NCBI RefSeq assembly: GCF_007859855.1 | Contig: NZ_SJPK01000001.1 | Location: forward strand, 490,091 to 554,090 | Length of the DNA stretch: 64,000 nucleotides | Source of the DNA: Allorhodopirellula solitaria | GTDB lineage: Bacteria > Planctomycetota > Planctomycetia > Pirellulales > Pirellulaceae | Reading direction: 5' to 3' | Part shown: one piece after another, positions 54,598 through 63,848 of the stretch | How positions within the stretch are numbered: position 1 is the first letter of the stretch | Layout: each line of letters begins with the position of its first letter | Position numbers and translations under genes: made by a program | Notes under the pieces: generated by a model | Seen by the model: the letters and a program-made list of their open reading frames with translations, nothing else | The model's database searches: none | Told to the model about the DNA's origin: nothing

Positions 54598-56316
54598 ATG
54601 TCTTCCGATACCGATACCATCGTGCTGAGCAAAGTCCGTCAGGCGCAGCGACGAATGATCGCGGGGCAGTTCGGTCGGAGCTTGAATCGCACTCTTTTCG
54701 TGAGTCTGCTGGTCAGCACGCTTGCCATTGGCGCGATGGCAATTGTTCCGCTGCCGCAGCTCTGCGCAGCAATGGGCATGGCGCCCTCTGCAGACGGTAC
54801 TCCCACGATCGAACCGGGCCAGTGGATTGTGGGTTGGCTGGTGGGGACGGTCGGGATCGCGGTGGCCGTGGCAGCCCTGCATGCATGGTGGCGCGCCCCG
54901 TCGCTGAAAGAAGTCGCCGCGGAAATCGATCATCGCTTTGATCTCCACGAGCGACTGAGCAGTTCGCTGGCCGTTTCCCAGACCGATGGCAGTCCGCAGT
55001 CCTTCGCCACCGCCCTTCGTGACGACGCCGCCCGACAAGCCGAGTCAATTCGAATTGCCGATAAGTTCCCGCTACGAGCTGGGTCCGCGGCTTGGCTGCC
55101 CCTCTCGATCGTGCCTATCCTCGCTGTCATGATCGCCGTGGTGCAACCGGCGTCGACTCCCGCCGAACAACTCGCCAACTCAGTGGATTCGGCTGAGGTG
55201 CGTCAGGTCAAAACCGTCGCAGCGGAGCTGAAGAAGCGAGTTTCGCAGCAGCGCCGCACCTCCGAAGCCAAGGGCCTTGAAGAGGCCCGAGCTCTGTTCG
55301 AGAACATGGAACAGCAACTCGACCAAATCACCAAGAACGACTCACTCGATCGCAAGGACGCCTTGATCCAGCTCAATGATATCAAGGAACAGATCGAGGC
55401 TCGTAAGGGAAGGCTTGGCTCGCCCGACGATATGCGTAAGGCCCTCGCCCAGATGAAGGGCATCGGCGGTGGTCCGGCCCAGAAGATTGCCGATCAGATC
55501 CAACGTGGCGATTTTGGCCAAGCGGCCGAGGAGCTTCGTAAACTCGCTGAAAAGCTCAAGGACGGTCAACTGAGTGAACAGGAAAAGGAAAAACTCGCTG
55601 GCCAAGCCAAACAGCTCGCCCAGCAGATGAAGTCAGCCGTTGAGCGACATGAACAGAAAAAACAGCAGCTGCAGCAGCAGATAGAGCAAGCCAAACGCGA
55701 GGGCCGCAGTGAGGATGCTGCTAAGTTGCAACAGAAACTCAATAACGCCCAAGCTGCTGATGCTCAGATGCAGCAGATGCAGAACATGGCTCAATCGATG
55801 GAAAATGCCGCCGAAGCGATGCAGCAAGGCGATACGGAATCTGCAGCCCAAGAAATGGAGGGAATGTCCGAACAACTCGGTGAGATGCAGAGCGCGATGA
55901 GCGAACTCGAGGATCTACAATCAACGCTCGATGATCTCGCACAGTCCAAGAACCAGATGAACTGCCAGAACTGCAACGGTCAAGGTTGCGAGCATTGCAT
56001 GGGTCAAAACGGCAACGGGACCGGTGGTCTGCAGGCGGGCAGTGGCTTGGGGCCAGGACCGGGCGAGGGTGACGATTCCGACCAAGACACCAATACCTAC
56101 GACAGCAAGGTCCAAGGTGACGTCAAGCGGGGCCGAGCCGTGATCACCGGGTTCGCCGATGGCCCCAACCGAAAAGGCATCACTCGAGAAACCATCAAGA
56201 ATGTGATCGAAGCCTCGATGAGCGAGGAAGAGGACGCTCTCGATGACCAATTGCTGCCGCGTGACGAACGGGACCAAACTCAACAGTATTTCGATAGTTT
56301 CCGCGACGGAAGTTAA
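54598..56316 (+). CDS. Membrane-anchored coiled-coil protein with CxxC zinc knuckle
   Basis: This 572-residue protein starts at ATG 54598. Three hydrophobic segments lie near the N-terminus (about 34-56, 80-102 and 160-185). Residues 200-450 are a long coiled coil rich in Gln, Glu, Lys and Met (QQLQQQIEQAKREGRSED, MQQMQNMAQSMENAAEAMQQ). A cysteine cluster CQNCNGQGCEHCMGQNG, like half a DnaJ zinc finger, follows (about 455-470), then a Gly/Asp linker and a conserved-looking end (GFADGPNRKGITRETIKNVIE). I recognise no named family; it may be a scaffold in the envelope. A small exported protein gene begins 7 bases later. Confidence 0.8.
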   Translation: MSSDTDTIVLSKVRQAQRRMIAGQFGRSLNRTLFVSLLVSTLAIGAMAIVPLPQLCAAMGMAPSADGTPTIEPGQWIVGWLVGTVGIAVAVAALHAWWRAPSLKEVAAEIDHRFDLHERLSSSLAVSQTDGSPQSFATALRDDAARQAESIRIADKFPLRAGSAAWLPLSIVPILAVMIAVVQPASTPAEQLANSVDSAEVRQVKTVAAELKKRVSQQRRTSEAKGLEEARALFENMEQQLDQITKNDSLDRKDALIQLNDIKEQIEARKGRLGSPDDMRKALAQMKGIGGGPAQKIADQIQRGDFGQAAEELRKLAEKLKDGQLSEQEKEKLAGQAKQLAQQMKSAVERHEQKKQQLQQQIEQAKREGRSEDAAKLQQKLNNAQAADAQMQQMQNMAQSMENAAEAMQQGDTESAAQEMEGMSEQLGEMQSAMSELEDLQSTLDDLAQSKNQMNCQNCNGQGCEHCMGQNGNGTGGLQAGSGLGPGPGEGDDSDQDTNTYDSKVQGDVKRGRAVITGFADGPNRKGITRETIKNVIEASMSEEEDALDDQLLPRDERDQTQQYFDSFRDGS

Positions 56317-56322
56317 CCGCCC

Positions 56323-56883
56323 ATGAAATGGAATTGGATCTCGATCGCGTTGGTAGCGTGCCTGGCCGGATGGCGTGGGCTATGGTTAGCCGCCGGCGTG
56401 CCCGATACGACAGCTACCGCAGACCGGGTCCGGCAGGTGATCGAGACGCAGATCGGATCGACCGCGGCCAAGGAGGCGAACGATACGCCGTGGCGAGTCT
56501 CCTTCGCTCCGGTAGGGCATCACACCATCAACACGCCGAGCTCGTTCGAGATCGTTCCCGTCGGTACGGACCTCTGGGACGCGAGTTTACCCGTTTGGAT
56601 CACTCCCGGCCGCGATCGCCAGCCGGGATGGGCGGGATGGGATGACAACGACAACGGAGAAATTGATGACTCCGGCGAACTCGGCGCCGCGTGGAGCGAC
56701 GACTTCTGCGTCGTGCAGATGCCGGCGGATCCGGCACCGGATGGTCGTGTGCTCGATCATGGAGCGTTTCGCCCGCTCCCGCCCAACGACGAGCATGGAG
56801 CAATTGGCGAGGGGAGAGTCACACACGAGGCAGGGGCCATCCGCCAGCGATTCGACGTCCGCTACATCCGGGACGCACCGTAG
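56323..56883 (+). CDS. Small exported hypothetical protein with Asp-rich loop
   Basis: This 186-residue protein has a signal-like N-terminus (MKWNWISIALVACLAGWRGLWLAAG). It contains WDDNDNGEIDDSGELG, an EF-hand/dockerin-like calcium loop (DxDxDG-type). The rest (ASLPVWITPGRDRQPGW, then AIRQRFDVRYIRDAP) is not recognised. It starts 7 bases after the coiled-coil gene, so it is probably its operon partner. The last 22 bases overlap the convergent zinc-ribbon gene. Confidence 0.7.
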   Translation: MKWNWISIALVACLAGWRGLWLAAGVPDTTATADRVRQVIETQIGSTAAKEANDTPWRVSFAPVGHHTINTPSSFEIVPVGTDLWDASLPVWITPGRDRQPGWAGWDDNDNGEIDDSGELGAAWSDDFCVVQMPADPAPDGRVLDHGAFRPLPPNDEHGAIGEGRVTHEAGAIRQRFDVRYIRDAP

Positions 56884-57677
56884 AAAAAGGCGGCGGAAAT
56901 TCCGCCGCAGATCAACGCAACTGCGAGAATCTTCCAGGTGCCTTTTCCGTATTTGAATGGGAATACGAACAGGTAGAGAATCGTCAGAGACAGCAGTCCC
57001 TGTTTGGTATCCGAGCGAAAGGCCACGGTGATCAGACTCAACAGGGCACCGAGAGCTACCAGCAAGAACGCCGATCCACCCAGATTCATGAACATCTGCA
57101 TGGGGTTGAAGTTAATGGCTTCTTCCCGCCGAGAGGCGTTGACCGCGAGCACGGCGATCCCCATCGCACTGGCAAGGATGAACAGCACCAGCGCCAGCAT
57201 CCAGGCCGGCATGCCCGATTTGCCGATCATCTCCTTCTGCAGCCGTTTCGCCTCGTCCATGTCCCGCTCGGCCTTGTCGAGCGCCATGGTTCCTTTGTCG
57301 ATGTCGACACCGGCTACTTGGTGCTTCTCAAATCGCTCGCCCGTCTCTTTGTTGAACCCGCAATTGGTGCACAGCACCGCCCCTGGGGGCAGCTCCTTGC
57401 GGCAGGCTGGACAGACCGCGCCCATCTCTCGGTCCATGCCCTCTTCGGCAAAAAGATCGTCGAGTTCGGAGCTTTCCGGCATCGGTGCGGGACGTGCGGG
57501 GGCGGCAGCCCGAGGTGCAGTGGGCCGGGGTTTGGCAGGGCGGGGTTTGGCTGCTGCCCCACCGCCAGCGGGCACTTTGACCACACTCGCACAGTCGGGG
57601 CATTTAATCGCCTTGCCGGCGAGTTCGTCTCGAACCTTGAGCTGTTTGCCACAGCCACACTTCACTGCAATGGGCAT
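56862..57677 (-). CDS. Zinc-ribbon membrane protein
   Basis: This 271-residue protein starts at ATG 57677. It has two zinc ribbons: VKCGCGKQLKV with KCPDCASVVKV at the N-terminus, and AVCPACRKELPPGAVLCTNCGFN at about 90-115. An Ala/Pro/Lys-rich linker lies between them. Three or four membrane segments occupy about 155-270 (MLALVLFILASAMGIAVLAV, FLLVALGALLSLITVAF, LLSLTILYLFVFPF, ILAVALICGGISAAFFYG). The layout is common in Planctomycetes, and the function is unknown. The gene lies 71 bases downstream of the K+ channel gene, which also ends in a zinc ribbon. Confidence 0.8.
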   Translation of the reverse strand: MPIAVKCGCGKQLKVRDELAGKAIKCPDCASVVKVPAGGGAAAKPRPAKPRPTAPRAAAPARPAPMPESSELDDLFAEEGMDREMGAVCPACRKELPPGAVLCTNCGFNKETGERFEKHQVAGVDIDKGTMALDKAERDMDEAKRLQKEMIGKSGMPAWMLALVLFILASAMGIAVLAVNASRREEAINFNPMQMFMNLGGSAFLLVALGALLSLITVAFRSDTKQGLLSLTILYLFVFPFKYGKGTWKILAVALICGGISAAFFYGASRM

Positions 57678-57748
57678 GAGAATGGAGGGGGAGGAAAGTG
57701 AGAGGAAAAGAAGCAGCCGGTCGGGACTGTAATCGGGTTGAGAGGCTC

Positions 57749-58771
57749 TCAGCCGTTCTGAATAGGCTGTTTGTCTTGAGATCGTTGTGCCTGGCGTTCC
57801 AGGTGCGTTGCACAGCGATAGCAGTATTCGGCATCGCGGTGGTGACGTGGAGCGGCGCATTGCGGGCATGCACGCAACTCCATCGCCTCGCCACTGCGTT
57901 GCAGTGTGAGTTCGGAGCTGACGAATCCTGTCGGTACAATAATCAAACTGTAGCCGAGCAGAATCAATACGGCTGAGATAATCTTACCGATCGTGGTATG
58001 AGGCACAATATCGCCGTATCCGACCGTTGTCATCGTCACGATCGCCCAATACATCGATTGGGGAATCGAGGTGAAGTCGCTGTCACGCGGATTGTCGACC
58101 ATCACCGTCTCGATGTGGTACATCAACGCTCCACTGATGGTCACGGCAACCATCACCACGGACAAAAACACGATAATTTTGTCCCGGCTATTCCAGATCG
58201 CATCGGCCAACTCATCGGCTTGGCTCATCATCCGCCAAAGTTTCAGAACACGAAATACCCGCAACAAACGCACGCTGCGGAGAATCGCAAACGACTTCGC
58301 CGAATCGCCGACAAAGAACACGAGATAGCTCGGTAGGACACTGAGCAGATCCACAATCCCCCAAAAACTCGTCGCGTAGCGCATGGGATGTCGGACGCAC
58401 GACAGCCTGGCGACGTATTCCAACGTGAACAGAATCGTCAGCCCCCACTCGCCCGCGATCAACCAAAAGGGGGTGCGTTCGGGAACAGTGGTCTCGCCGG
58501 TGTTGACGAGTTCGCCGTCAGAAACGGCGGTCTCGATGCCCTGATACTGGGGCAGGGTTTCGACCGAAACCAACACGACACTCGTGATGATCGCGACGAG
58601 CAGGCCGATATCGAAGGCTCGGCCTGCCGCTGACTCGGCTTCAAAAATGATGTCATACATTTTCTGCCGAATCCCGGGCTGCTCGGGACGCTGCATCACC
58701 CGTCTTCTCGCCGCCCGCCGCATCACTGCCGAGGAGCTTTCAAGCGACGGAGGGGAGGACGGATTCGACAT
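57749..58771 (-). CDS. Voltage-gated-type potassium channel with zinc-ribbon tail
   Basis: This 340-residue protein has a Kv layout. S1 begins about residue 55 (IGLLVAIITSVVLVSVETL). S4 has regularly spaced Arg (ILRSVRLLRVFRVLKLWR). The selectivity filter is TMTTVGYGDIVP, and S6 is LILLGYSLIIVPTGF. The cytoplasmic C-terminus carries CPQCAAPRHHRDAEYCYRC, a four-Cys zinc ribbon instead of the usual RCK domain, so gating may respond to metal or redox state. It precedes another zinc-ribbon membrane protein on the same strand. Confidence 0.92.
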   Translation of the reverse strand: MSNPSSPPSLESSSAVMRRAARRRVMQRPEQPGIRQKMYDIIFEAESAAGRAFDIGLLVAIITSVVLVSVETLPQYQGIETAVSDGELVNTGETTVPERTPFWLIAGEWGLTILFTLEYVARLSCVRHPMRYATSFWGIVDLLSVLPSYLVFFVGDSAKSFAILRSVRLLRVFRVLKLWRMMSQADELADAIWNSRDKIIVFLSVVMVAVTISGALMYHIETVMVDNPRDSDFTSIPQSMYWAIVTMTTVGYGDIVPHTTIGKIISAVLILLGYSLIIVPTGFVSSELTLQRSGEAMELRACPQCAAPRHHRDAEYCYRCATHLERQAQRSQDKQPIQNG

Positions 58772-58813
58772 AGGCGACGCCAGTCAATTTTTGCTGCCTA
58801 TGGGCAGCGGGGA

Positions 58814-59359
58814 CTACATGGGCAAGCGTTGCGGGGAAATCTCGCAGCGGGCTTCGATGATCTCAAAATGATGCTGCAGGTGACCGGCGGCCAACCACGC
58901 GATCCCACGCGGTGTCAGCGGCTGTGAGTCGACCCGGCCGACCTGGTCCCAGGCGGCGGGAACGATCCGGCCGAGCAAAAGCAGATTCGCCTGCCGGAGA
59001 TTGCCTAGCTCACTGATCAAGTGGGTGAGGTTACCCAGCCCAAAGCGGGCAGCGGCGTAGGCATTCTCGTCCCACGCGGGCAAGTTCGTGGTGTCACCCG
59101 CCGCGATCCGCAGCATCCGGTCCCCCCAAATTCGCTCCGCATCGACGCAGTGTTCCATCACCTGACGAACGGTCCACGTGTACGGTGCGTGCTCACGATC
59201 GACGAGCTCAGCCGACAGACAACTGCCAAGGTCACAGATCCAGTAAAGTTGGTCGGCGAGCACTTTGAGCACGCAATCACCATCCACCTTGTCGACGTAG
59301 GAGCGGTGAATGGGCAGCGGCAAATCCTGCTCACTCGGTCGTCGTGACTTGCGGTTCAT
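58814..59359 (-). CDS. DinB family protein
   Basis: This 181-residue protein has the DinB four-helix layout. HAPYTWTVRQVMEHCVDAERIWGDRML carries the first His and VRQV..H pattern, and WLAAGHLQHHFEIIEAR the C-terminal His pair; together these make the usual three-His metal site. Family members include thiol-dependent transferases. ATG 59359 is chosen since the upstream frame offers only TTG. It starts upstream of the K+ channel on the same strand, with a 43-base gap, and may be co-transcribed. Confidence 0.87.
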   Translation of the reverse strand: MNRKSRRPSEQDLPLPIHRSYVDKVDGDCVLKVLADQLYWICDLGSCLSAELVDREHAPYTWTVRQVMEHCVDAERIWGDRMLRIAAGDTTNLPAWDENAYAAARFGLGNLTHLISELGNLRQANLLLLGRIVPAAWDQVGRVDSQPLTPRGIAWLAAGHLQHHFEIIEARCEISPQRLPM

Positions 59360-59489
59360 CGATGAAAGCTTTTCCTTGCTGGTCAAGTTGTCTGTTACGC
59401 AAACAAACCTAGGCTACCACTCCAATGGGTGATTCCGTAGATGATAGCCGATGCGGATGCCCGCTGGGTTCGTCGTGAGGTTGGGACGC

Positions 59490-60833
59490 TCAGTTTTCAA
59501 AGTCGACGACTTCGAGCCCTTCGTGCTTCTCAATCAGTTCATCGATTGTATCGTACCCGATGCTCGTATTGGCCACGTTGAGATACTGCAGATTGGGTAG
59601 GCTCCCCAATTGAAGGAAGCCTTCATCGGTGAACTGAGTCCCGGCCACATTGAGCCGCTCGAGAGCAGTCAGTTTCATGAGCGTCGGCAGACACTCGTCG
59701 CTGACCGATGCCGATTTCAAATTGAGCTCTTTGAGCTTGGTCAGATCACCGAACGCGGCGACCGTTTCGTCGTTTGTCTTGGTTTCCCAAAGACCGAGAT
59801 AGGTCAATCCGGTGAGTTTGCCAACCAATGCGATGTCTTCAGGCTTGGCCAATCGACACTCGCTCATGTCGAGGAATGTGATCGTCGGCATCGACGAGAG
59901 TACCTCGAGTCCTTTGCGGTCGAGGGACGAATCACGCAGTTCGACGCGGGCCAACTTAGGGTTTCCCTTGACATGCTCGATCCCCTCGCCGGTCACGTCA
60001 CATCCGCGCAAACGAAGTCGCTTGAGATTCGTGAGGTCCTTGATCAACGCCAGTCCCTCATCGTCGACCTTGGAGTAGTCACCCTGCAGTGACGCCAGTG
60101 ACGGCATCTTGCCGAGCATCGCCATCGTTTCATTACTGATCGTGGTGCAGTAGTTGAAATTGATCGACTTTAGCTTCAGTGGAGAGAGCTGAACCAGCCC
60201 CTTGTCGGTGACCTGCGACTTTTCCAACTGCAAATCCTCGAGCGAACTTAGCTTCGTCAGCGGTGCCATTCCGGCATCGCCAATGTTGGTGTTCCTAAGA
60301 TCGATTGCCCGCAGTTTATTCAGCCCGGTGAGCTGTTGGAGGCCTTCGTCGGTGACGGCGGTGCGGCGGAGTTGGAGTGCGATGAGATTGCTGAGTTTCC
60401 CGATCGTCTCGAGCGACTTGTCGCTGATCGCGGCGCCGGTGAGGTCGAGTCGCTGCAACTGCTTCAAGTGGGCAAGGTTCTCTATTCCCTCATCGTCGAC
60501 AGTGGGTCCGATCAATGCGATCGAAGTCACGCTGGGGACCCCCTCGAGTTGGCCGAGCACGTCCTGGATCTTGTCATTGCCACCACTGATCTCAACAACG
60601 ACGCCGTTGCTATCCTTGGTGACATTGAATCCAGATTCCTCGATCGCTGCGACCGCTACCGGCGAATCCGGCTCGACTTGGGGAGCCGCCGGCTTGCTGG
60701 GCACTGCGGACTTCGGGCTCGTCTGGGCACTCTTCTCCGGAGCCGGAGGAGTCGATTCGCGGCGACAGCCCGTGTGGACGAGGGCGGCGGGAACGAGCAG
60801 GAGCAGCAAGGTGGGAAGGGGATGCCGGATCAT
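59490..60833 (-). CDS. Leucine-rich repeat lipoprotein-like protein
   Basis: This 447-residue protein has a signal peptide (MIRHPLPTLLLLLVPAALVH) ending at TGC, a possible lipobox Cys, followed by a Pro/Ala/Ser spacer. About twelve leucine-rich repeats run from 100 to 445, each near 24 residues (for example LKQLQRLDLTGAAISDKSLE, LTNLKRLRLRGCDVTGEGIE, LPNLQYLNVANTSIG). The repeats resemble the F-box/internalin-like LRRs common in Planctomycetes. It probably binds a protein or glycan on the cell surface. It is a single-gene unit. Confidence 0.88.
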   Translation of the reverse strand: MIRHPLPTLLLLLVPAALVHTGCRRESTPPAPEKSAQTSPKSAVPSKPAAPQVEPDSPVAVAAIEESGFNVTKDSNGVVVEISGGNDKIQDVLGQLEGVPSVTSIALIGPTVDDEGIENLAHLKQLQRLDLTGAAISDKSLETIGKLSNLIALQLRRTAVTDEGLQQLTGLNKLRAIDLRNTNIGDAGMAPLTKLSSLEDLQLEKSQVTDKGLVQLSPLKLKSINFNYCTTISNETMAMLGKMPSLASLQGDYSKVDDEGLALIKDLTNLKRLRLRGCDVTGEGIEHVKGNPKLARVELRDSSLDRKGLEVLSSMPTITFLDMSECRLAKPEDIALVGKLTGLTYLGLWETKTNDETVAAFGDLTKLKELNLKSASVSDECLPTLMKLTALERLNVAGTQFTDEGFLQLGSLPNLQYLNVANTSIGYDTIDELIEKHEGLEVVDFEN

Positions 60834-61130
60834 GGCGGTGGGGTCTCGCAAATGCAGAGTGGAAGTAAAACGCCTATCCGAAAAGGGAGCGGACCCCTTG
60901 GGAGGCGAGTCGTTGGTCGTGCGGGTTCACGGCCTCACCGGAGAGGGGCACACCCTGCCTGGGGTGAGGCTCACGTGGTCGCAACAGCGCCATAACTTAG
61001 AAGCTATTGCTGAAAACGCAACGTGGCCAATCGGCGGCATCCCTCAACATCGTCGCAGCAGCGGCAGACTTGGCGAAGGGACCGCTGGCACCTTGTCCCG
61101 AACCTCCTGGCACGGCCCGAAACGATGATT

Positions 61131-61694
61131 CTACCCGGCGATCTCGCAGGCTTTGTAGACAACCTGCGCTCGCTGGAATCCAATCTGTTCATAAAGACGG
61201 ATTGCTGAGGTATTGGCGGTGGTCACCTCCAGGTGCATCTGATCGATCCCAGCGGCCTGGAACCCGGCAGCGGCTCGGTTGATGAGAAGTCGCCCTAAAC
61301 CACGCCCGCGATGCTCAGCGATGACACCAATGTTTTGGATCACGCCCCATCCCTCAGCCTCCAAACCCTGGATCGTCCCCACCGGCATTCCACGTCCGCC
61401 CGGTCGGTCGTGGTAGCGTAGTAACCAGGTGGAACCAGGCACAAACGTGGCCCGGGAGCTGATCTCACGCATCAATCGCAGACATCCATCGCGGCGACCC
61501 AGACAGGGAAACACGTCGGCGTCGATCTCGCTGCGAAAACTCTGGTACTTCGCCTGGGCATGATCGCGAATCAAACCCTCCTCGAAACCGACAAATTGAT
61601 AGCCGGCGGAGGCCAAACTCTCTTGATCCCATTGGGCACGAAAGACGCGCAGATCCAGCTCCATTCGGTAGCGGCGAAAATAAGTCATGCCCAT
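61131..61694 (-). CDS. GNAT family N-acetyltransferase
   Basis: This 187-residue protein has a C-terminal GNAT fold (about 80-187). VIQNIGVIAEHRGRGLGRLL carries the acetyl-CoA pyrophosphate loop (RGRGLG), and LEVTTANTSAIRLYEQIGFQ is the final alpha-beta motif. The N-terminal 80 residues (FRRYRMELDLRVF, IRDHAQAKYQSFRSEIDAD) are typical of a planctomycete subgroup. The start ATG 61694 has AAGGGGATC upstream. The acceptor is unknown. The 297-base gap to the LRR gene shows nothing I recognise. Confidence 0.9.
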   Translation of the reverse strand: MGMTYFRRYRMELDLRVFRAQWDQESLASAGYQFVGFEEGLIRDHAQAKYQSFRSEIDADVFPCLGRRDGCLRLMREISSRATFVPGSTWLLRYHDRPGGRGMPVGTIQGLEAEGWGVIQNIGVIAEHRGRGLGRLLINRAAAGFQAAGIDQMHLEVTTANTSAIRLYEQIGFQRAQVVYKACEIAG

Positions 61695-61809
61695 TCAGAT
61701 CCCCTTTCCCAAACGTGGCCTCTGCACAACACTGAGAACCTCGACTCAGATGGCGAGCTGCATTCTACCACATGAGTAAAACCGAAACTGGATTATCTAT
61801 TTGCCTTCT

Positions 61810-62904
61810 ATGACGCCTCGTCCATCGACATCGCCCGATAAAAACGCATGTTTTCCGCCACTGTTGGACCGGGCGCTCGTCCTGACTGGGCCCACGGCGT
61901 CGGGAAAAACAGCGTTGGCGGTACGGGTCGCACAAGCCATGCAAGATCTGCCGGTTAATCCGGTGCTGGCCAACGGGGAGACACCGCCGCAAATTGAGAT
62001 TATCTCACTCGATTCGATCGCGGTCTACCGGCGGATGAACATCGGCACGGCGAAGCCATCGGCCGAGGAGCAACAGAGCGTCGCCCATCATCTGATCGAT
62101 GTCGTCGAGCCCGATCAAGAAACGAGCGTCGCCGAGTACCTCGCGACCGCCCATGAACTCGTCGACCAAATTCACGCACGCGGCAATCGCCCGATGTTCG
62201 TCGGGGGCACGCCGATGTATTTGAAGGGCATTTTGCGGGGATTCGATCCCGGCCCGCCTGCCGATGAGGCGTTCCGAGCGGCGGTGATGGAAGATGTCCA
62301 GCGACATGGCGCCGCAGCGCTGCATCAAAGGCTCGAGCAAGTCGACCCGTTGTCAGCATCGCGGATTCAATCGCACGACGTGCGACGAATGATCCGGGCA
62401 CTCGAGTTCGCCCGCCAAACGGGAACACCGATCAGCCACCGGCAACAACAGTTCGATGTCGAGCGCCGACCCGACGAGGGACTCGCCTTCGTCCTGCAGA
62501 CACCACGCCACGTGCTGCACCGGAGAATCGCGTCTCGAGTCGAGGAGATGTTTGCCAGCGGGCTCGTCGATGAGATCCGAGCCTTGGTCGCAGACTACCC
62601 CGCCCTGTCTCGGACGGCCGGGACGGCGGTTGGCTACCGAGAGGTGCTGCAGAGCGACGAGTTTCGCCAGTGGTTGGCTGAGCCACAGACGAAACCGGAT
62701 TGGTCGGCGGTTGCTGAACAAGTGCTCTTCCATACCCGGAGACTCGCCCGCCGCCAAGAGACATGGTTTCGTTCCATGGGCGAGCTCCGCGGCATCGCAA
62801 CACACTGTGAAGACGAGGAAAATCGGCGACCGAGCGAGACATTGGTGCAGGAGATGGTAGGTGCCATAAAAAGCCACAGTGTGTGGACCCACACCGCCCG
62901 CTGA
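61810..62904 (+). CDS. miaA: tRNA dimethylallyltransferase
   Basis: MiaA adds a dimethylallyl group to N6 of A37 in tRNAs that read codons starting with U. The protein has 364 residues. The P-loop is LVLTGPTASGKTALAVR. IISLDSIAVYRRMNIGTAKPS is the tRNA/DMAPP-binding region, though the motif usually reads DSMQVY. HLIDVVEPDQETSVAEY and FVGGTPMYLKGILRGFD are further signatures. The C-terminal AGTAVGYREV matches the family. TTG 61801 is an alternative start 9 bases upstream. It is convergent with pdxH. Confidence 0.94.
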   Translation: MTPRPSTSPDKNACFPPLLDRALVLTGPTASGKTALAVRVAQAMQDLPVNPVLANGETPPQIEIISLDSIAVYRRMNIGTAKPSAEEQQSVAHHLIDVVEPDQETSVAEYLATAHELVDQIHARGNRPMFVGGTPMYLKGILRGFDPGPPADEAFRAAVMEDVQRHGAAALHQRLEQVDPLSASRIQSHDVRRMIRALEFARQTGTPISHRQQQFDVERRPDEGLAFVLQTPRHVLHRRIASRVEEMFASGLVDEIRALVADYPALSRTAGTAVGYREVLQSDEFRQWLAEPQTKPDWSAVAEQVLFHTRRLARRQETWFRSMGELRGIATHCEDEENRRPSETLVQEMVGAIKSHSVWTHTAR

Positions 62905-62932
62905 AGAGGTCATGCACTTTCAAGTGTTTGTG

Positions 62933-63676
62933 CTAGGGCGACCGCCGTGAGAGCTGCCAAGGCGTCTGCGGCCCTGCGTCGGAAGGCCGCGTGTACACAA
63001 TGCGGTCGTGCAGCCGATTGGTGCGACCTTGCCAAAATTCGATCTCGACCGGTGTCACCGCATATCCGCCCCACTTTTCCGGCAGCGGGACGGTCGTATT
63101 GGGCGGGTACTTTTCGGCCAGCTCAGCCATCCGCTGCTCGAGGATCTCACGCGACTCGATCGTCGACGACTGCGTGCTCGCGTGAGCACCGAGTTGGCTC
63201 TCGTAGGGGCGAGATTGAAAATAGGCCGTCGAAGATTCTCGATCCGTGCGTTCGGCCCGCCCCGACACGAGCACTTGACGCTGCAGATGCGGCCAAAAAA
63301 AACAGAGACTCACGTTCGCATTGGCCGCGATCTGGCGACTCTTGGTGGACTCGTAACTCGTGTAGAAAACGAATTGTTTCGAGGTGATTCCCTTCAGCAA
63401 TACCGTGCGGCTGGTCACATCTCCCGCTGCGGTCGTAGTCGAGAGTGTCATCGCATTGGGCTCGAACCAGCCCGGGATGCCTGCCTCCTGGGCAACGGAC
63501 TCCCTGGTGACCGGATGGGCATCGTGGGGGCGTCCGGTCGCTTCGGCAAACCAGAGTTCGAACTGAACCAGCGGGTCGTCGTGGACGTCCTGAATATCGA
63601 GGCCACCGAGCGTGTAGTCTCGCCGCATCTGGTCGATACGCGCTGGTTGCGGAGCTTCGTGGGGCGATGAATTCAT
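62933..63676 (-). CDS. pdxH: Pyridoxamine 5'-phosphate oxidase
   Basis: PdxH uses FMN and oxygen to convert pyridoxine or pyridoxamine phosphate to PLP. The protein has 247 residues. The N-terminus (MRRDYTLGGLDIQDVHDDPLVQFELWF) is standard, as are TSRTVLLKGITSKQFVFYT, YESTKSRQIAANANVSLCFFW for FMN binding, and FWQGRTNRLHDRIVYTR at the C-terminus. The length is slightly above the E. coli enzyme (218). A 7-bp hairpin (CTCCCCA/TGGGGAG, 63708-63727) lies in its leader. Confidence 0.95.
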   Translation of the reverse strand: MNSSPHEAPQPARIDQMRRDYTLGGLDIQDVHDDPLVQFELWFAEATGRPHDAHPVTRESVAQEAGIPGWFEPNAMTLSTTTAAGDVTSRTVLLKGITSKQFVFYTSYESTKSRQIAANANVSLCFFWPHLQRQVLVSGRAERTDRESSTAYFQSRPYESQLGAHASTQSSTIESREILEQRMAELAEKYPPNTTVPLPEKWGGYAVTPVEIEFWQGRTNRLHDRIVYTRPSDAGPQTPWQLSRRSP

Positions 63677-63780
63677 GATTTATCCTAAAAATCCAGGTCG
63701 AGGCTCGCTCCCCATCAGGCTGGGGAGAAAGCATTTTCAATGAAACAAAGATGCTTTGGCGCGCCAATTGCCCCTTATCG

Positions 63781-63833
63781 GAATTGTTGTGAGGGTGCCT
63801 GCCAAGGTGGCTCACACAGCAATTCTCTTTTTC
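63781..63833 (+). promoter_or_regulatory. Terminator-like hairpin in the yqgE leader
   Basis: GAATTGTTGTGAG (63781-63793) pairs, with a two-base bulge, to CTCACACAGCAATTC (63811-63825) and is followed by TCTTTTTCT, 16 bases before the GTG start. No plus-strand gene that needs termination lies between pdxH and this point, so it may be an attenuator. Confidence 0.45.
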
Positions 63834-63848
63834 TATTGAGGTTCTAAC

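Noticed and set aside
60202-61128. 308-codon plus-strand frame
   Set aside because: Mostly antisense to the LRR gene, Ser/Arg-rich, no motif; only its last part covers the 297-base gap.
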